A program made the translations under genes and the position numbers. A stretch of 18,227 nucleotides of DNA, from NCBI GenBank assembly GCA_964598355.1, contig CAZRBN010000022.1, forward strand, positions 1 through 18,227, read 5' to 3'. This document shows positions 6,565 through 14,081 of this stretch, in pieces. The notes under the pieces are model-generated. The model worked only from the letters and a program-made list of their open reading frames with translations, was not told the origin of the DNA and made no database searches. The stretch's first letter is position 1. Each line of letters begins with the position of its first letter. Source of the stretch: DASQJJ01 sp964598355 (GTDB lineage: Bacteria > Patescibacteriota > Microgenomatia > Levybacterales > UBA12049).

Positions 6565-7704
6565 CTATTCCCCACTCTCAAGCTCGAAGATTTCCAATTC
6601 CTTTATTTGTGGTAAGGAATTGCCGATAATTCCCTTTAGATCTCCATGCATCCCGAGTGTATTATCAATAACTTGTCTAATATTTTTTTCGTCTCTGGAC
6701 CACTTATTTGCAAAATAGCGCTTTTCCTTTTCTATTTCTGTTTGCATATTACTAAATGCATCAACAATTGCTTCGACCCTATGTTTAAATTCTGTACCTG
6801 AAAGATAGCTAAATAAGATTTCCATTTTTTCATCTTTTCCCTGGACTGAATTTTTTACATAATACAGCTGAATTAATTTTGCGCGAAGAGTATCAGCAAG
6901 CGGAATAACAAAATTCTTTTGTGTTACCCATACACTACTTCGAAATCCAGCAATTGTCATGTCACTCGGTAATATTTCTGAAATAAGGACAGCTTCTTCA
7001 GCATTAATTGTGCGTTGGTCTGTCTTGAGCTTATCTATCCACCCTTCGGACCAATTCTTTGTATTCTTTAATTCCCAAAGAATTTTCCCAACAAAATTTC
7101 CTCTTCTGTCCCAGACTTCTTGAATAATATCTCCACCTTTTACTCCTTTACTAACCGGTTGTACTTTATCGTTTGGATATTGTTGCTGAAGAAGATTTTC
7201 AAATTCAAGCTCAAATACTTCACCTTGTGCTTGTTGAGATCCTTGCTGCAGTTTTCTTTTTGCGTCTTCTAATTCTTTCAAAGTATCCTGAAGTTGTTTG
7301 TCTTTTGCCAGGAGCTTCGTATGCTGCTCTTCTTCTGCTTTTTTCTGAGCATCAAGTCTAATCTTCCCCTCTTCTTCTGCCAATTTTTTCTCCATTTCCA
7401 ACTTTGCCTCTTCTCTTTCTTTTTTGGATTGTCTGACCTCTTGTGTAAGCTCAGTCATTTGTTCAATAAGTTTTTTAATACGTTCATCTTTTTCCTGGAG
7501 GTCTTCTTGTGATCGTTTCAATTGCACTTCGAACTCTTCTCGGATTTTTTTTGCAGAATCTTCAAGTGCAGTTTTTTTTGCTTTTTCTAATTCTTCTTTA
7601 TGTTTTGCTTCTAATTCTGTAGTGAGTGTCGCTTTATATTCTGATTCGAAAGCTGAAGAGAGCTCAAATTCTTTTTTGCAGTGAGGACAAACAATGGTTT
7701 GCAT
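6565..7704 (-). CDS. DUF2130 protein: zinc-ribbon-like, coiled coil, nuclease-like core
   Basis: A 379-residue protein matching the DUF2130 family (RmuC-like), whose biological role is not established. It opens with a CPHC half-knuckle (Cys6, Cys9). A long, highly charged coiled coil (about 20-155) follows. Next comes a globular domain with a PD-(D/E)XK-type arrangement: Glu162 in GEVFELEFE, Asp192 in KGGDII, and Glu211-x-Lys213 in ILWELKNTK. That pattern is what a restriction-like nuclease needs, so DNA cleavage or binding is plausible but inferred. The C-terminal part is helical. The N-terminus MQTIVCPHC fits the family start. A TATAGT lies 10 bases upstream of the ATG. It is convergent with the small gene at 6192 and divergent from the holin-4-like gene. 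Confidence 0.85.
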   Translation of the reverse strand: MQTIVCPHCKKEFELSSAFESEYKATLTTELEAKHKEELEKAKKTALEDSAKKIREEFEVQLKRSQEDLQEKDERIKKLIEQMTELTQEVRQSKKEREEAKLEMEKKLAEEEGKIRLDAQKKAEEEQHTKLLAKDKQLQDTLKELEDAKRKLQQGSQQAQGEVFELEFENLLQQQYPNDKVQPVSKGVKGGDIIQEVWDRRGNFVGKILWELKNTKNWSEGWIDKLKTDQRTINAEEAVLISEILPSDMTIAGFRSSVWVTQKNFVIPLADTLRAKLIQLYYVKNSVQGKDEKMEILFSYLSGTEFKHRVEAIVDAFSNMQTEIEKEKRYFANKWSRDEKNIRQVIDNTLGMHGDLKGIIGNSLPQIKELEIFELESGE

Positions 7705-7714
7705 AAGTAGACCT

Positions 7715-7720
7715 ACTATA
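7715..7720 (-). promoter_or_regulatory. -10 element of the DUF2130 gene
   Basis: The minus strand reads TATAGT, 10 bases before ATG 7704. A weak -35-like TTGTAT lies 18 bases upstream (7739-7744). The leader would be only a few bases long. Confidence 0.4.
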
Positions 7721-7814
7721 CCAAATTAATAAAGGAATATACAAATGCATGAATAGAGTTTGTCCAATTGAGACTGTCAGCTCCTTTCAGTCATACAAAG
7801 TCATGTACCAGGAA

Positions 7815-7843
7815 TTGACCAGTACGTCTGTATTTGCTAAGCT
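7815..7843 (+). promoter_or_regulatory. Promoter of the holin-4/yvcK/secG run, probably leaderless
   Basis: TTGACC (7815-7820), 17 bases ending in TGC, then TAAGCT (7838-7843), then six bases to ATG 7850. The -35 equals that of the 6157 promoter and the -10 equals that of the 5224 site. The -10 is weak by sequence but spacing and TGn context support it. Confidence 0.5.
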
Positions 7844-7849
7844 AATGCT

Positions 7850-8257
7850 ATGGTAAAAGGAATTCTCCGGAGATTACTTTTTTATACCTCCTCCCTCTTT
7901 CTCACTACTATCATTTTGTCAGGGGTAAAAGTATCTGGAGGAATGCAAGCATATATTATTGCTGGGATTGCACTAACCATCATGATGTTTGTGCTGAAGC
8001 CAATTTTGACTATCCTTTCTTTTCCTTTTAATGCTATTACCTTCGGCTTTTTCTCAATTATTGTGAATGCAATTATTCTTTTCCTGCTGACTATTTTTAT
8101 TCCTCAGATTACGGTGAATCCTTTTATTTTATCAAGAATTAGTTTCTTAGGGTTTGTCATCCCTGCAATTGCCCTGAATAAATGGTTTGCTTTTGTTGTT
8201 GCATCTTTGACGATTTCTGGTGTATATTCTCTTCTTACATGGATAACAACCGAATAA
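7850..8257 (+). CDS. Phage holin family 4-like small membrane protein
   Basis: A 135-residue protein that is almost all membrane: four hydrophobic helices (about 8-26, 33-55, 62-84 and 95-130) with short polar loops, a basic N-terminus (MVKGILRRL) and the VLKPILTILSFPFNAITFG segment typical of the family annotated as phage holin family 4 / superfamily IV membrane proteins. Despite the name, most chromosomal members have no known link to lysis and the role is unknown. It opens a tight plus-strand run: yvcK starts 19 bases before this gene ends, which suggests coupled translation. Its promoter places the transcript start at the ATG. Confidence 0.8.
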   Translation: MVKGILRRLLFYTSSLFLTTIILSGVKVSGGMQAYIIAGIALTIMMFVLKPILTILSFPFNAITFGFFSIIVNAIILFLLTIFIPQITVNPFILSRISFLGFVIPAIALNKWFAFVVASLTISGVYSLLTWITTE

Positions 8258-9240
8258 CTAAAAAGAAAATTGTTTGTATAGGTGGAGGAACAGGTACTTT
8301 TGTTACATTAAGTGGCTTAAAGGCATACACCAATAATTTAAGTGCAATTGTAACAATGAGTGATAGTGGAGGTAGTAATAAGCGAATACGGGATGAATTT
8401 GGACTCCTTCCCACTTCTGATATTAGACAATGCCTCATAGCGCTATCTGCGGAAGAAGGACGGACAGGACTTCTCAGGCAGCTTTTTATGTACCGTTTTG
8501 AGAAAGGCAATGGTATTAAAGGAATGACCTTTGGTAATCTTTTCATGGCTGCACTTGCTGATATTCTTGGCTCTCAAGAAGAAGCAATACAACAAACAGG
8601 AAAAGTCTTGCGCATTCTTGGAAAAGTAATCCCTGTTTCTTTTACAGATACCAATCTCTATGCAACCTATGAAAATGGACAAGTAGTGAGTGAAGAACAT
8701 TTAATAGACGAACCCTCCCACGATGGTACCCTTCGTATTACTCAGATTGAGCTCAAACCAGAAGCAGAAGCTAATCTTCAAGCACTTGATGCTATAAAAA
8801 AAGCAGATCTTATTGTTTTGGGACCAGGAGATTTGTATACAAGTCTTCTCCCCAATTTGTTGGTAAAGGACATTGCTCGCGCAATTGAGACGTCAAAAGC
8901 AAAAAAAGTGTATGTCATGAATCTTATGACAAAATATGGGCAGACATACAATGTAAGTGCAGTAGGTCATATACAGATACTGGAGCAATACATTGGAAAA
9001 AGCCTTGATTATGTGTTAGTCAATGCTTCCTCCTACCCACAAGATATTTTAGAAAAATATACAGCAATGAAAGAATTCCCTGTAGTTGATGATTTGCCTA
9101 AAAAAGCGTATTATAGAGTTATTAGAAAGCCAATTGTTGCAAAGCAACTTGTGGTAAAGGCGTCCTCAGATACGTTGGTAAGGAGCCTTATTCGTCATGA
9201 TAGCGATGCATTGGCCAAACAATTAATACAACTGACATGA
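8239..9240 (+). CDS. yvcK: YvcK/CofD-like protein (gluconeogenesis factor family)
   Basis: A 333-residue member of the YvcK family, related to the CofD 2-phospho-lactate transferase fold. In other bacteria YvcK binds UDP-sugars such as UDP-GlcNAc and is needed for proper cell-wall synthesis and growth on gluconeogenic carbon sources. Seen here: the glycine loop KIVCIGGGTGTFVTLSGLK near residues 10-28, the MSDSGGSNKRIRDEFGLLP region at 40-58, and LIVLGPGDLYTSLLPNLLV later, all family hallmarks. I chose ATG 8239 (MDNNRITKKKIV) because the 19 residues before it are a Cys-rich shadow of the preceding gene. It overlaps that gene by 19 bases and secG by four (ATGA). No Shine-Dalgarno site precedes it, so translation may depend on the upstream gene. 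Confidence 0.92.
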   Translation: MDNNRITKKKIVCIGGGTGTFVTLSGLKAYTNNLSAIVTMSDSGGSNKRIRDEFGLLPTSDIRQCLIALSAEEGRTGLLRQLFMYRFEKGNGIKGMTFGNLFMAALADILGSQEEAIQQTGKVLRILGKVIPVSFTDTNLYATYENGQVVSEEHLIDEPSHDGTLRITQIELKPEAEANLQALDAIKKADLIVLGPGDLYTSLLPNLLVKDIARAIETSKAKKVYVMNLMTKYGQTYNVSAVGHIQILEQYIGKSLDYVLVNASSYPQDILEKYTAMKEFPVVDDLPKKAYYRVIRKPIVAKQLVVKASSDTLVRSLIRHDSDALAKQLIQLT

Positions 9241-9449
9241 TTTTTCTTGTTGTACAACTTATTATTGGTATCCTTCTTATACTAACCATTGTCTTGCAAA
9301 TGCAAGGAAGTGGACTTTCAACAGCTTTTGGAGGGTCTGGAGAATTTTACAGAAGTAAAAGAAGTTTGGAAAAAGCACTTTTTACAGCAACAATTGTTTT
9401 AGCAACTCTTTTTGCTGCAATTTCTCTAATTCTACTCATTCAAAAATAA
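9237..9449 (+). CDS. secG: Preprotein translocase subunit SecG
   Basis: A 70-residue protein with two membrane helices (about 2-22 and 47-68) joined by a loop containing the SecG signature LQMQGSGLSTAFGGSGEF. SecG is the small, non-essential subunit of the SecYEG channel and helps SecA-driven export. The start ATG overlaps the yvcK stop as ATGA (9237-9240). The next gene starts seven bases after its stop. Having secG beside a secreted-type binding protein fits an export and envelope cluster. Confidence 0.92.
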   Translation: MIFLVVQLIIGILLILTIVLQMQGSGLSTAFGGSGEFYRSKRSLEKALFTATIVLATLFAAISLILLIQK

Positions 9450-9456
9450 ATTCTTT

Positions 9457-10812
9457 ATGATTGTTATCAAACGCCGGTTGTTGTTTTGGCTGTTGCGAGC
9501 GTATCTTAAAAAATGGGGAAAATATATTGTTTTGTCCTTTCTTATTGGACTTGCGGGATTTTTTATTCTGAAATCTTCTTTCCCCTACATCATCGCTGCA
9601 TTTACCGGGTTGAGCAAGGAAACAGTTGGTGTGGTTGGTACCTATACGTTGGAAGATTTGCCTGGTCCGATTATTCGAGAGGTGTCTCATGGCCTCACAC
9701 AAATTGATGAAGATGGAACAGTAAAGCCGGATTTGGCAACTTCATGGGAAGTGAGAGATAATGGAAAGACATATCTGTTTCACTTAAAGAAAAAATTGCT
9801 CTTTAGTGATGGAACTCCTTTTACTTCTCGTGAAATTACCACTTCTTTCGCCAATGTAACTGTTGAGAGGCCTTCATCTGATGCAATTGTCTATAAATTA
9901 AGCGAGACATATGCACCATTTCTGGTTACTGTTTCTCGTCCAATTTTTAGAAATGGGTATGTTGGAATCGGAGATTATAAAATAAAGCAGGCAAAAGTAA
10001 ATGGTAACTTTTTGGAAAGCCTCACCCTTGCAAGCTCAACGCAAACCCCAGCACTTCGTATTTATCAATTCTACCCAACCCAGGATGCGCTGAAAGTCGC
10101 TTTTGCTTTGGGAGAAATTACCAGAGCCCAAAACTTGTCTGATATTACTTTCCAAGATAGTACTCTTACAAAATTTTCTCATACCAAAATAGACAAACGT
10201 ACCAACTATACCCAACTCGTAACACTTTTCTATAACACTCAAGATAAAAATTTATCAGATAAAAAGCTTCGTGATGCACTTTCCTATGCACTTCCCAACC
10301 AATTTAAAGATGGAGAACGAGCATATTCTCCTATTCCTCCTACCTATTGGGCATTTAATGCGGATATCCAACGCCAGCAAGATACAACACATGCCAAGCT
10401 TCTCCTTGATGCTTCTCTGGGGAAAGATATTAGTAGTTTTCCCCCTATCATTATCAGCACGTTACCAAAATATGAGCAAACTGCAAAAGATATTCAAGCT
10501 TCATGGAAAGAAATAGGTATTCCTTCAAAAATTCAACTTGTTGATGGATTACCTCAGGTTTTTCAGGTGTATGTGGGTAATTTCAATGTACCTAAAGATC
10601 CAGACCAATATACTCTCTGGCACTCTTATCAACAAAATAATATCTCAGGCTATAAGAGTTTACGTATAGACAAACTGTTGGAAGATGGAAGAAAAACAAT
10701 GGAGAAAGCTGATAGAGTAAAAATTTATACGGATTTCCAAAAGTATCTGCAAGATGACCAACCTGCTTCATTCCTCTATTTTCCTTATAGCTTTAGCGTT
10801 GAACGAGTCTAA
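9457..10812 (+). CDS. Family 5 extracellular solute-binding protein, membrane anchored
   Basis: A 451-residue protein of the SBP_bac_5 family, which captures peptides or nickel for ABC importers. The basic N-terminus (IKRRLLFWLLRAYLKKWGK) is followed by one membrane helix (about 24-46) and no lipobox, so it seems to be tethered by an uncleaved helix. The binding domain starts TVGVVGTYTLEDLPGPI and contains LATSWEVRDNGKTYLFHLKK and KLLFSDGTPFTSREI, the typical N-terminal family motifs. The end (KIYTDFQKYLQDDQPASFLY) also matches. It is shorter than OppA (about 540). No permease or ATPase gene is nearby, so the partner must be elsewhere or absent. The TAA at 10810-10812 is one base from the uvrC stop. 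Confidence 0.82.
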   Translation: MIVIKRRLLFWLLRAYLKKWGKYIVLSFLIGLAGFFILKSSFPYIIAAFTGLSKETVGVVGTYTLEDLPGPIIREVSHGLTQIDEDGTVKPDLATSWEVRDNGKTYLFHLKKKLLFSDGTPFTSREITTSFANVTVERPSSDAIVYKLSETYAPFLVTVSRPIFRNGYVGIGDYKIKQAKVNGNFLESLTLASSTQTPALRIYQFYPTQDALKVAFALGEITRAQNLSDITFQDSTLTKFSHTKIDKRTNYTQLVTLFYNTQDKNLSDKKLRDALSYALPNQFKDGERAYSPIPPTYWAFNADIQRQQDTTHAKLLLDASLGKDISSFPPIIISTLPKYEQTAKDIQASWKEIGIPSKIQLVDGLPQVFQVYVGNFNVPKDPDQYTLWHSYQQNNISGYKSLRIDKLLEDGRKTMEKADRVKIYTDFQKYLQDDQPASFLYFPYSFSVERV

Positions 10813-10813
10813 A

Positions 10814-12208
10814 TTACGTGAAAGAATTTTTACCTCGAAGTTTTCTATGGTAGGTTATGGCAAAGCGATGAGCTTCATCTCGAATTCGCATGATGAGCTG
10901 AAGAGCTGGTGAATGCTTGGATATATGAATTTCCTGAAGGTCTGAGGTGATAATAGTTTCATACCTTTTAGCAAGGCCAATGAGAGTTGGAATGGTGTTT
11001 GTCATTCCAGTTTGTCGAGAACCGACCTTACCCTGCTTCTCTTCTAAAAAGGACAAGGAAGAAAAGCTCTCTAGTACCTCTTTAGCAGCACTCACTTGCC
11101 CTTTTCCCCCATCCACAATCAAGAGTTGAGGATATGGCCATTCTGTGTGTTTGAAACGTCGCGTTAATACTTCCTGCATTGTCGCAAAATCATTTGGACC
11201 TTTGACACCTCTGACTTTAAATTTTCTATATTGAGATTTATCTATTTCTCCATTTGTTAGCACAACCATAGAAGAGGTAGGATTAGTACCTTGAAAATTG
11301 GAATTATCATAACATTCAATCCGAACAGGAAGCTCTATACTAACACCGTGCTCTTTTAAAACACTTTGGAGACTTTCTAATTCTCTTTGTCTGAGATCTG
11401 TACGTAAATGAGGATTGGTCTGGTATTCAAAAGGTTGATGAAATGGTTGGGTAACAAAGTGTATAGCATCAATTTGTTTCTGGATTTTTCCAGCTTGCTC
11501 AAACTGTTCGTTTTTTGTAAAAGTGTCTCTTTCATGCTCCAAGTCTCTTAATACTTTTTGTGTTTTTCCTTCAAGAAAGTCAATAATATGACTGATAGTC
11601 TTTTTGTATTCTTTGATAGGGTGTAATCCTATCGCTTCATCCCCTGTTCCCTTTATGCTTGACAGGGTTACACCCTGTTGCACTATCGCTGGTAAGCAAG
11701 GACAAAGGCCTAAATGATGGTACAAGCAGAATCTTTTTGGATGATTGAGTACTGATTGGTAAGGAAAAATCTTTCGAATAGATCTGAGGACAAGTCTCAT
11801 TGCTGAAGAGTTAGGAAATGGTCCAAAATAAACTGATTGTGGGTCTTCCATTCTTCTTGCTGTTATAACAGCTGGATATTCACTTTTGGCTGTAATGCGA
11901 ATCAGCGGGTAGGCTTTTCCATCAGTGAGACGAATATTGTATTTTGGTGAATATTTTTTGATAAGTGCTGCTTCAAGAAGGAGAGATTCTAGCTCTGATT
12001 CAACAATGGTTACTTTTATCTTATCTACTTGGGATACCAAAACTGCTGTTTTGCCAACTAAGCTTTGCGGGCTGGAAAAGTATGAGGAAACTCTTTGCTT
12101 AAGGTTTTTTGCTTTTCCCACATAAAGAATCTCTCCTGTTTTATCGAGGAATTGATACACGCCTGGATCTTGTGGCAAAGATAAATAGTGTGATACTGAG
12201 TATTGCAA
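10814..12208 (-). CDS. uvrC: Excinuclease ABC subunit UvrC, short form
   Basis: UvrC makes both incisions in nucleotide-excision repair after UvrA and UvrB find damage. Seen here in 464 residues: GIY-YIG domain (11-90: DPGVYQFLDKTGEILYVGKA), a cysteine segment (Cys161, 169, 171), the UVR UvrB-binding helix pair (about 222-257), and the RNase H-like domain with Asp301 (ECYDNSN), Asp366 (LIVDGGKGQ) and His447 (RDEAHRFA). It ends at RGKNSFT, so the two C-terminal helix-hairpin-helix motifs of standard UvrC (about 600 residues) are absent. They are not in another frame either, since the next gene lies there. Residues 178-198 come from an inserted palindrome. The start is TTG, set by AGGAGG eight bases upstream, inside the preceding gene (68-base overlap). 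Confidence 0.93.
   Translation of the reverse strand: MQYSVSHYLSLPQDPGVYQFLDKTGEILYVGKAKNLKQRVSSYFSSPQSLVGKTAVLVSQVDKIKVTIVESELESLLLEAALIKKYSPKYNIRLTDGKAYPLIRITAKSEYPAVITARRMEDPQSVYFGPFPNSSAMRLVLRSIRKIFPYQSVLNHPKRFCLYHHLGLCPCLPAIVQQGVTLSSIKGTGDEAIGLHPIKEYKKTISHIIDFLEGKTQKVLRDLEHERDTFTKNEQFEQAGKIQKQIDAIHFVTQPFHQPFEYQTNPHLRTDLRQRELESLQSVLKEHGVSIELPVRIECYDNSNFQGTNPTSSMVVLTNGEIDKSQYRKFKVRGVKGPNDFATMQEVLTRRFKHTEWPYPQLLIVDGGKGQVSAAKEVLESFSSLSFLEEKQGKVGSRQTGMTNTIPTLIGLAKRYETIITSDLQEIHISKHSPALQLIMRIRDEAHRFAITYHRKLRGKNSFT
11615..11677 (-). repeat. Palindromic element inserted in frame in uvrC
   Basis: A 63-base segment made of two hairpins: GATAGG-N7-CCTATC (11615-11633) and CAGGGT-TAC-ACCCTG (11663-11677). 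An outer 9-base perfect inverted repeat joins them (AGGGTGTAA 11618-11626, TTACACCCT 11668-11676). It coincides exactly with 21 uvrC codons (residues 178-198). Removing it joins AIVQ to KEYKKTI, which restores the normal UvrC spacing. This resembles the palindromic elements known in Rickettsia coding genes; the identity with that class is not claimed. Confidence 0.7.
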
Positions 12209-13946
12209 GAATTGCTCCTCCTATAATAAGTTGCGGGACAGTAAAGGTCACTATACTAATCTTTTTGGAAATTTCATGTCCAGCAAGGGCTATTGTAATG
12301 GCCGTGTACGTATTTGTCAAAAGAGGGGTTTTGGTAAAAGAAAATGGTATTGTTATACTACCAAAAGGTGGGATGTCTGTAACAGGAAGCGTTTGGATAT
12401 GTGGAGTAAGGCCAGATGAAAGAATATTCACGGATTGTTGAGGGAAAGCACTAACTCCAGTATTTTTTAAAACAATTGCCCCAGAAATTGGAAATGCTGA
12501 GAGAAACATACTTTGCATAGTAATTGATGCATCAATACTGGGAGTCGTATCAGAGGGTAACACCCCAAAGCTCATCTCTATGTCTTTTTTATTCTCATCT
12601 CCAGGTAATTTATAGCCTCCAGCTGGAATTGGATAGCTACTATTTGCTCCTTTGATACTAAATGCAATGTGGTCAAAGTCAAAGGTGTGAAAATAATCGA
12701 CTCCTCCAGTGGTATTTCCCCAGGTTGGGTCAACCATAACCCATTGTTTTTTCGTATCGTCATAATATTCAGGCCATGCATGTAATACGTCTTTTACGAG
12801 TGATAATGGACGTTCTTTGGTATTTTGAGTATAGGCATATCCATCAATTTCGCGTGCAGGAATCCCAGCAGCACGAGCAAGTGCGACAAAAAGGTCACTA
12901 AATTCAAGACAAACAGCTGATGATGGTTTATCAAGTATGCGTATTGCCCCTAGCCTTTGCTGGTTATCATTCACTCGGGAGAAGTCATATTGCAGGTGTC
13001 CAACAACATAATTGTAAATAGCTTCTGGAGTTTGGAGTTGTTTGGCGAGCGTTTTGATAGCAGCATTTTGTGTCCAGTAGGGTTTTTCTTGCGTATATAA
13101 TCTACGTTGCTCACCTGTCAGTGATGCTTCTTTTGGATAGAGCGATACTGAAATATCTCCATCTGCCTTAACTTCAATATTCTGTGATGGAGTAAGAATA
13201 TATTCAGCCAGCCAGTTACCATCAGTATCTACTCTGACATTTGTTGGTTTTGGATTAAGGGAGGTAACGTATACATCCTGATAATTTGTGGTTGGGGGAA
13301 GTGCAATTTCTGTACGGATGGGAAAAAGATTTTTATTCTGGAGGTGATACAAAAGATGGTACTCATAAATTTGTGATTTTCCGAATGCAAGTGAAATACC
13401 TGATTTTCCTAACTGATCTTTTGTAAAGGTCAGTGAGTTATTTGGTTGTTCTGGCTTAATATACGTTGGCTTGTCAAAGCTTGGAGGTGCTTGGACATGT
13501 ACAGTAAAATCTGAGAATTCATTTTGACTGGCAAGGCCTGGAATATTGACTTCCCAAATAGAACCATTTTTTGTTGCAATATCTGTGGTATCGAAAGAGA
13601 GCGTAAAAGGTAATGTAGTATTCATCCCATAAACAACTGAATTAAATTTAATGGTTATTTCTTGTCCCGAGTCTGTTTTACGGATGACAGGAATAATAGG
13701 ACCTCCAGGATCTGATGCTTTGACATTATCAATATTTTCAAAACCCAATTTTAGAGTATAGGATGAGACATAATAATTTGGAGTTGTGTTGGTAATAACC
13801 ACATTTGTTGTGGTATGAGTAATTCCAGATTCATTGACAGCATAGGTAACGTTGACCATACTAGTAAATTTGCTGTCTGCAAAGGCAGGATGTGGGAGAA
13901 TGAAGAATGAAATAAGAAGCGCAAGAAGAAAAAGAAATTTTTGCAT
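12141..13946 (-). CDS. Secreted, membrane-anchored transglutaminase-like protein
   Basis: A 601-residue exported protein. It has a signal peptide (about 1-24, ending AFADS), a long beta-rich ectodomain (25-290), a transglutaminase-like domain, another beta-sandwich-like region (470-565), and a C-terminal membrane helix (571-591) with a short basic tail. The papain-like triad is intact: Cys346 in SSAVCLEFSDL, His389 in VLHAWPEYYD and Asp406 in WVMVDPTWG. Such domains act as proteases, amidases or cross-linking enzymes; the substrate is unknown, probably in the envelope. It lies between uvrA and uvrC on the same strand. The codons for Gly-Gly in its last helix also form the Shine-Dalgarno site of uvrC. 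The 135 bases upstream are AT-rich with TATGTA repeats and a possible TATAAA, but no clear promoter. TTATAG lies too close to the ATG to judge. Confidence 0.88.
   Translation of the reverse strand: MQKFLFLLALLISFFILPHPAFADSKFTSMVNVTYAVNESGITHTTTNVVITNTTPNYYVSSYTLKLGFENIDNVKASDPGGPIIPVIRKTDSGQEITIKFNSVVYGMNTTLPFTLSFDTTDIATKNGSIWEVNIPGLASQNEFSDFTVHVQAPPSFDKPTYIKPEQPNNSLTFTKDQLGKSGISLAFGKSQIYEYHLLYHLQNKNLFPIRTEIALPPTTNYQDVYVTSLNPKPTNVRVDTDGNWLAEYILTPSQNIEVKADGDISVSLYPKEASLTGEQRRLYTQEKPYWTQNAAIKTLAKQLQTPEAIYNYVVGHLQYDFSRVNDNQQRLGAIRILDKPSSAVCLEFSDLFVALARAAGIPAREIDGYAYTQNTKERPLSLVKDVLHAWPEYYDDTKKQWVMVDPTWGNTTGGVDYFHTFDFDHIAFSIKGANSSYPIPAGGYKLPGDENKKDIEMSFGVLPSDTTPSIDASITMQSMFLSAFPISGAIVLKNTGVSAFPQQSVNILSSGLTPHIQTLPVTDIPPFGSITIPFSFTKTPLLTNTYTAITIALAGHEISKKISIVTFTVPQLIIGGAILAILSITLFIFATRSRRVSIPR
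12217..12222 (-). promoter_or_regulatory. Shine-Dalgarno site deciding the uvrC TTG start
   Basis: The minus strand reads AGGAGG followed by eight bases and TTG 12208. It is the only strong ribosome binding site I found. It fixes a TTG start inside the transglutaminase gene and gives a UvrC N-terminus of normal length before DPGVY. Confidence 0.75.
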
Positions 13947-14081
13947 ATGCTATAAGCGTACTAAACCTAGGGAAGAAAAAAAAGAGAGAAAGTGAGCAAC
14001 TTTTATAGTATGTACGTATGTATTATGTATACTAATGCTTTGTTTATCCTTTCAATTATGAACTTTTACCTGTGAACCGGA

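Noticed and set aside
14005..14036. TATGTA-rich palindrome-like stretch between uvrA and the transglutaminase gene
   Set aside because: It is short, AT-rich and imperfect; it could be promoter DNA, but I see no clear element.
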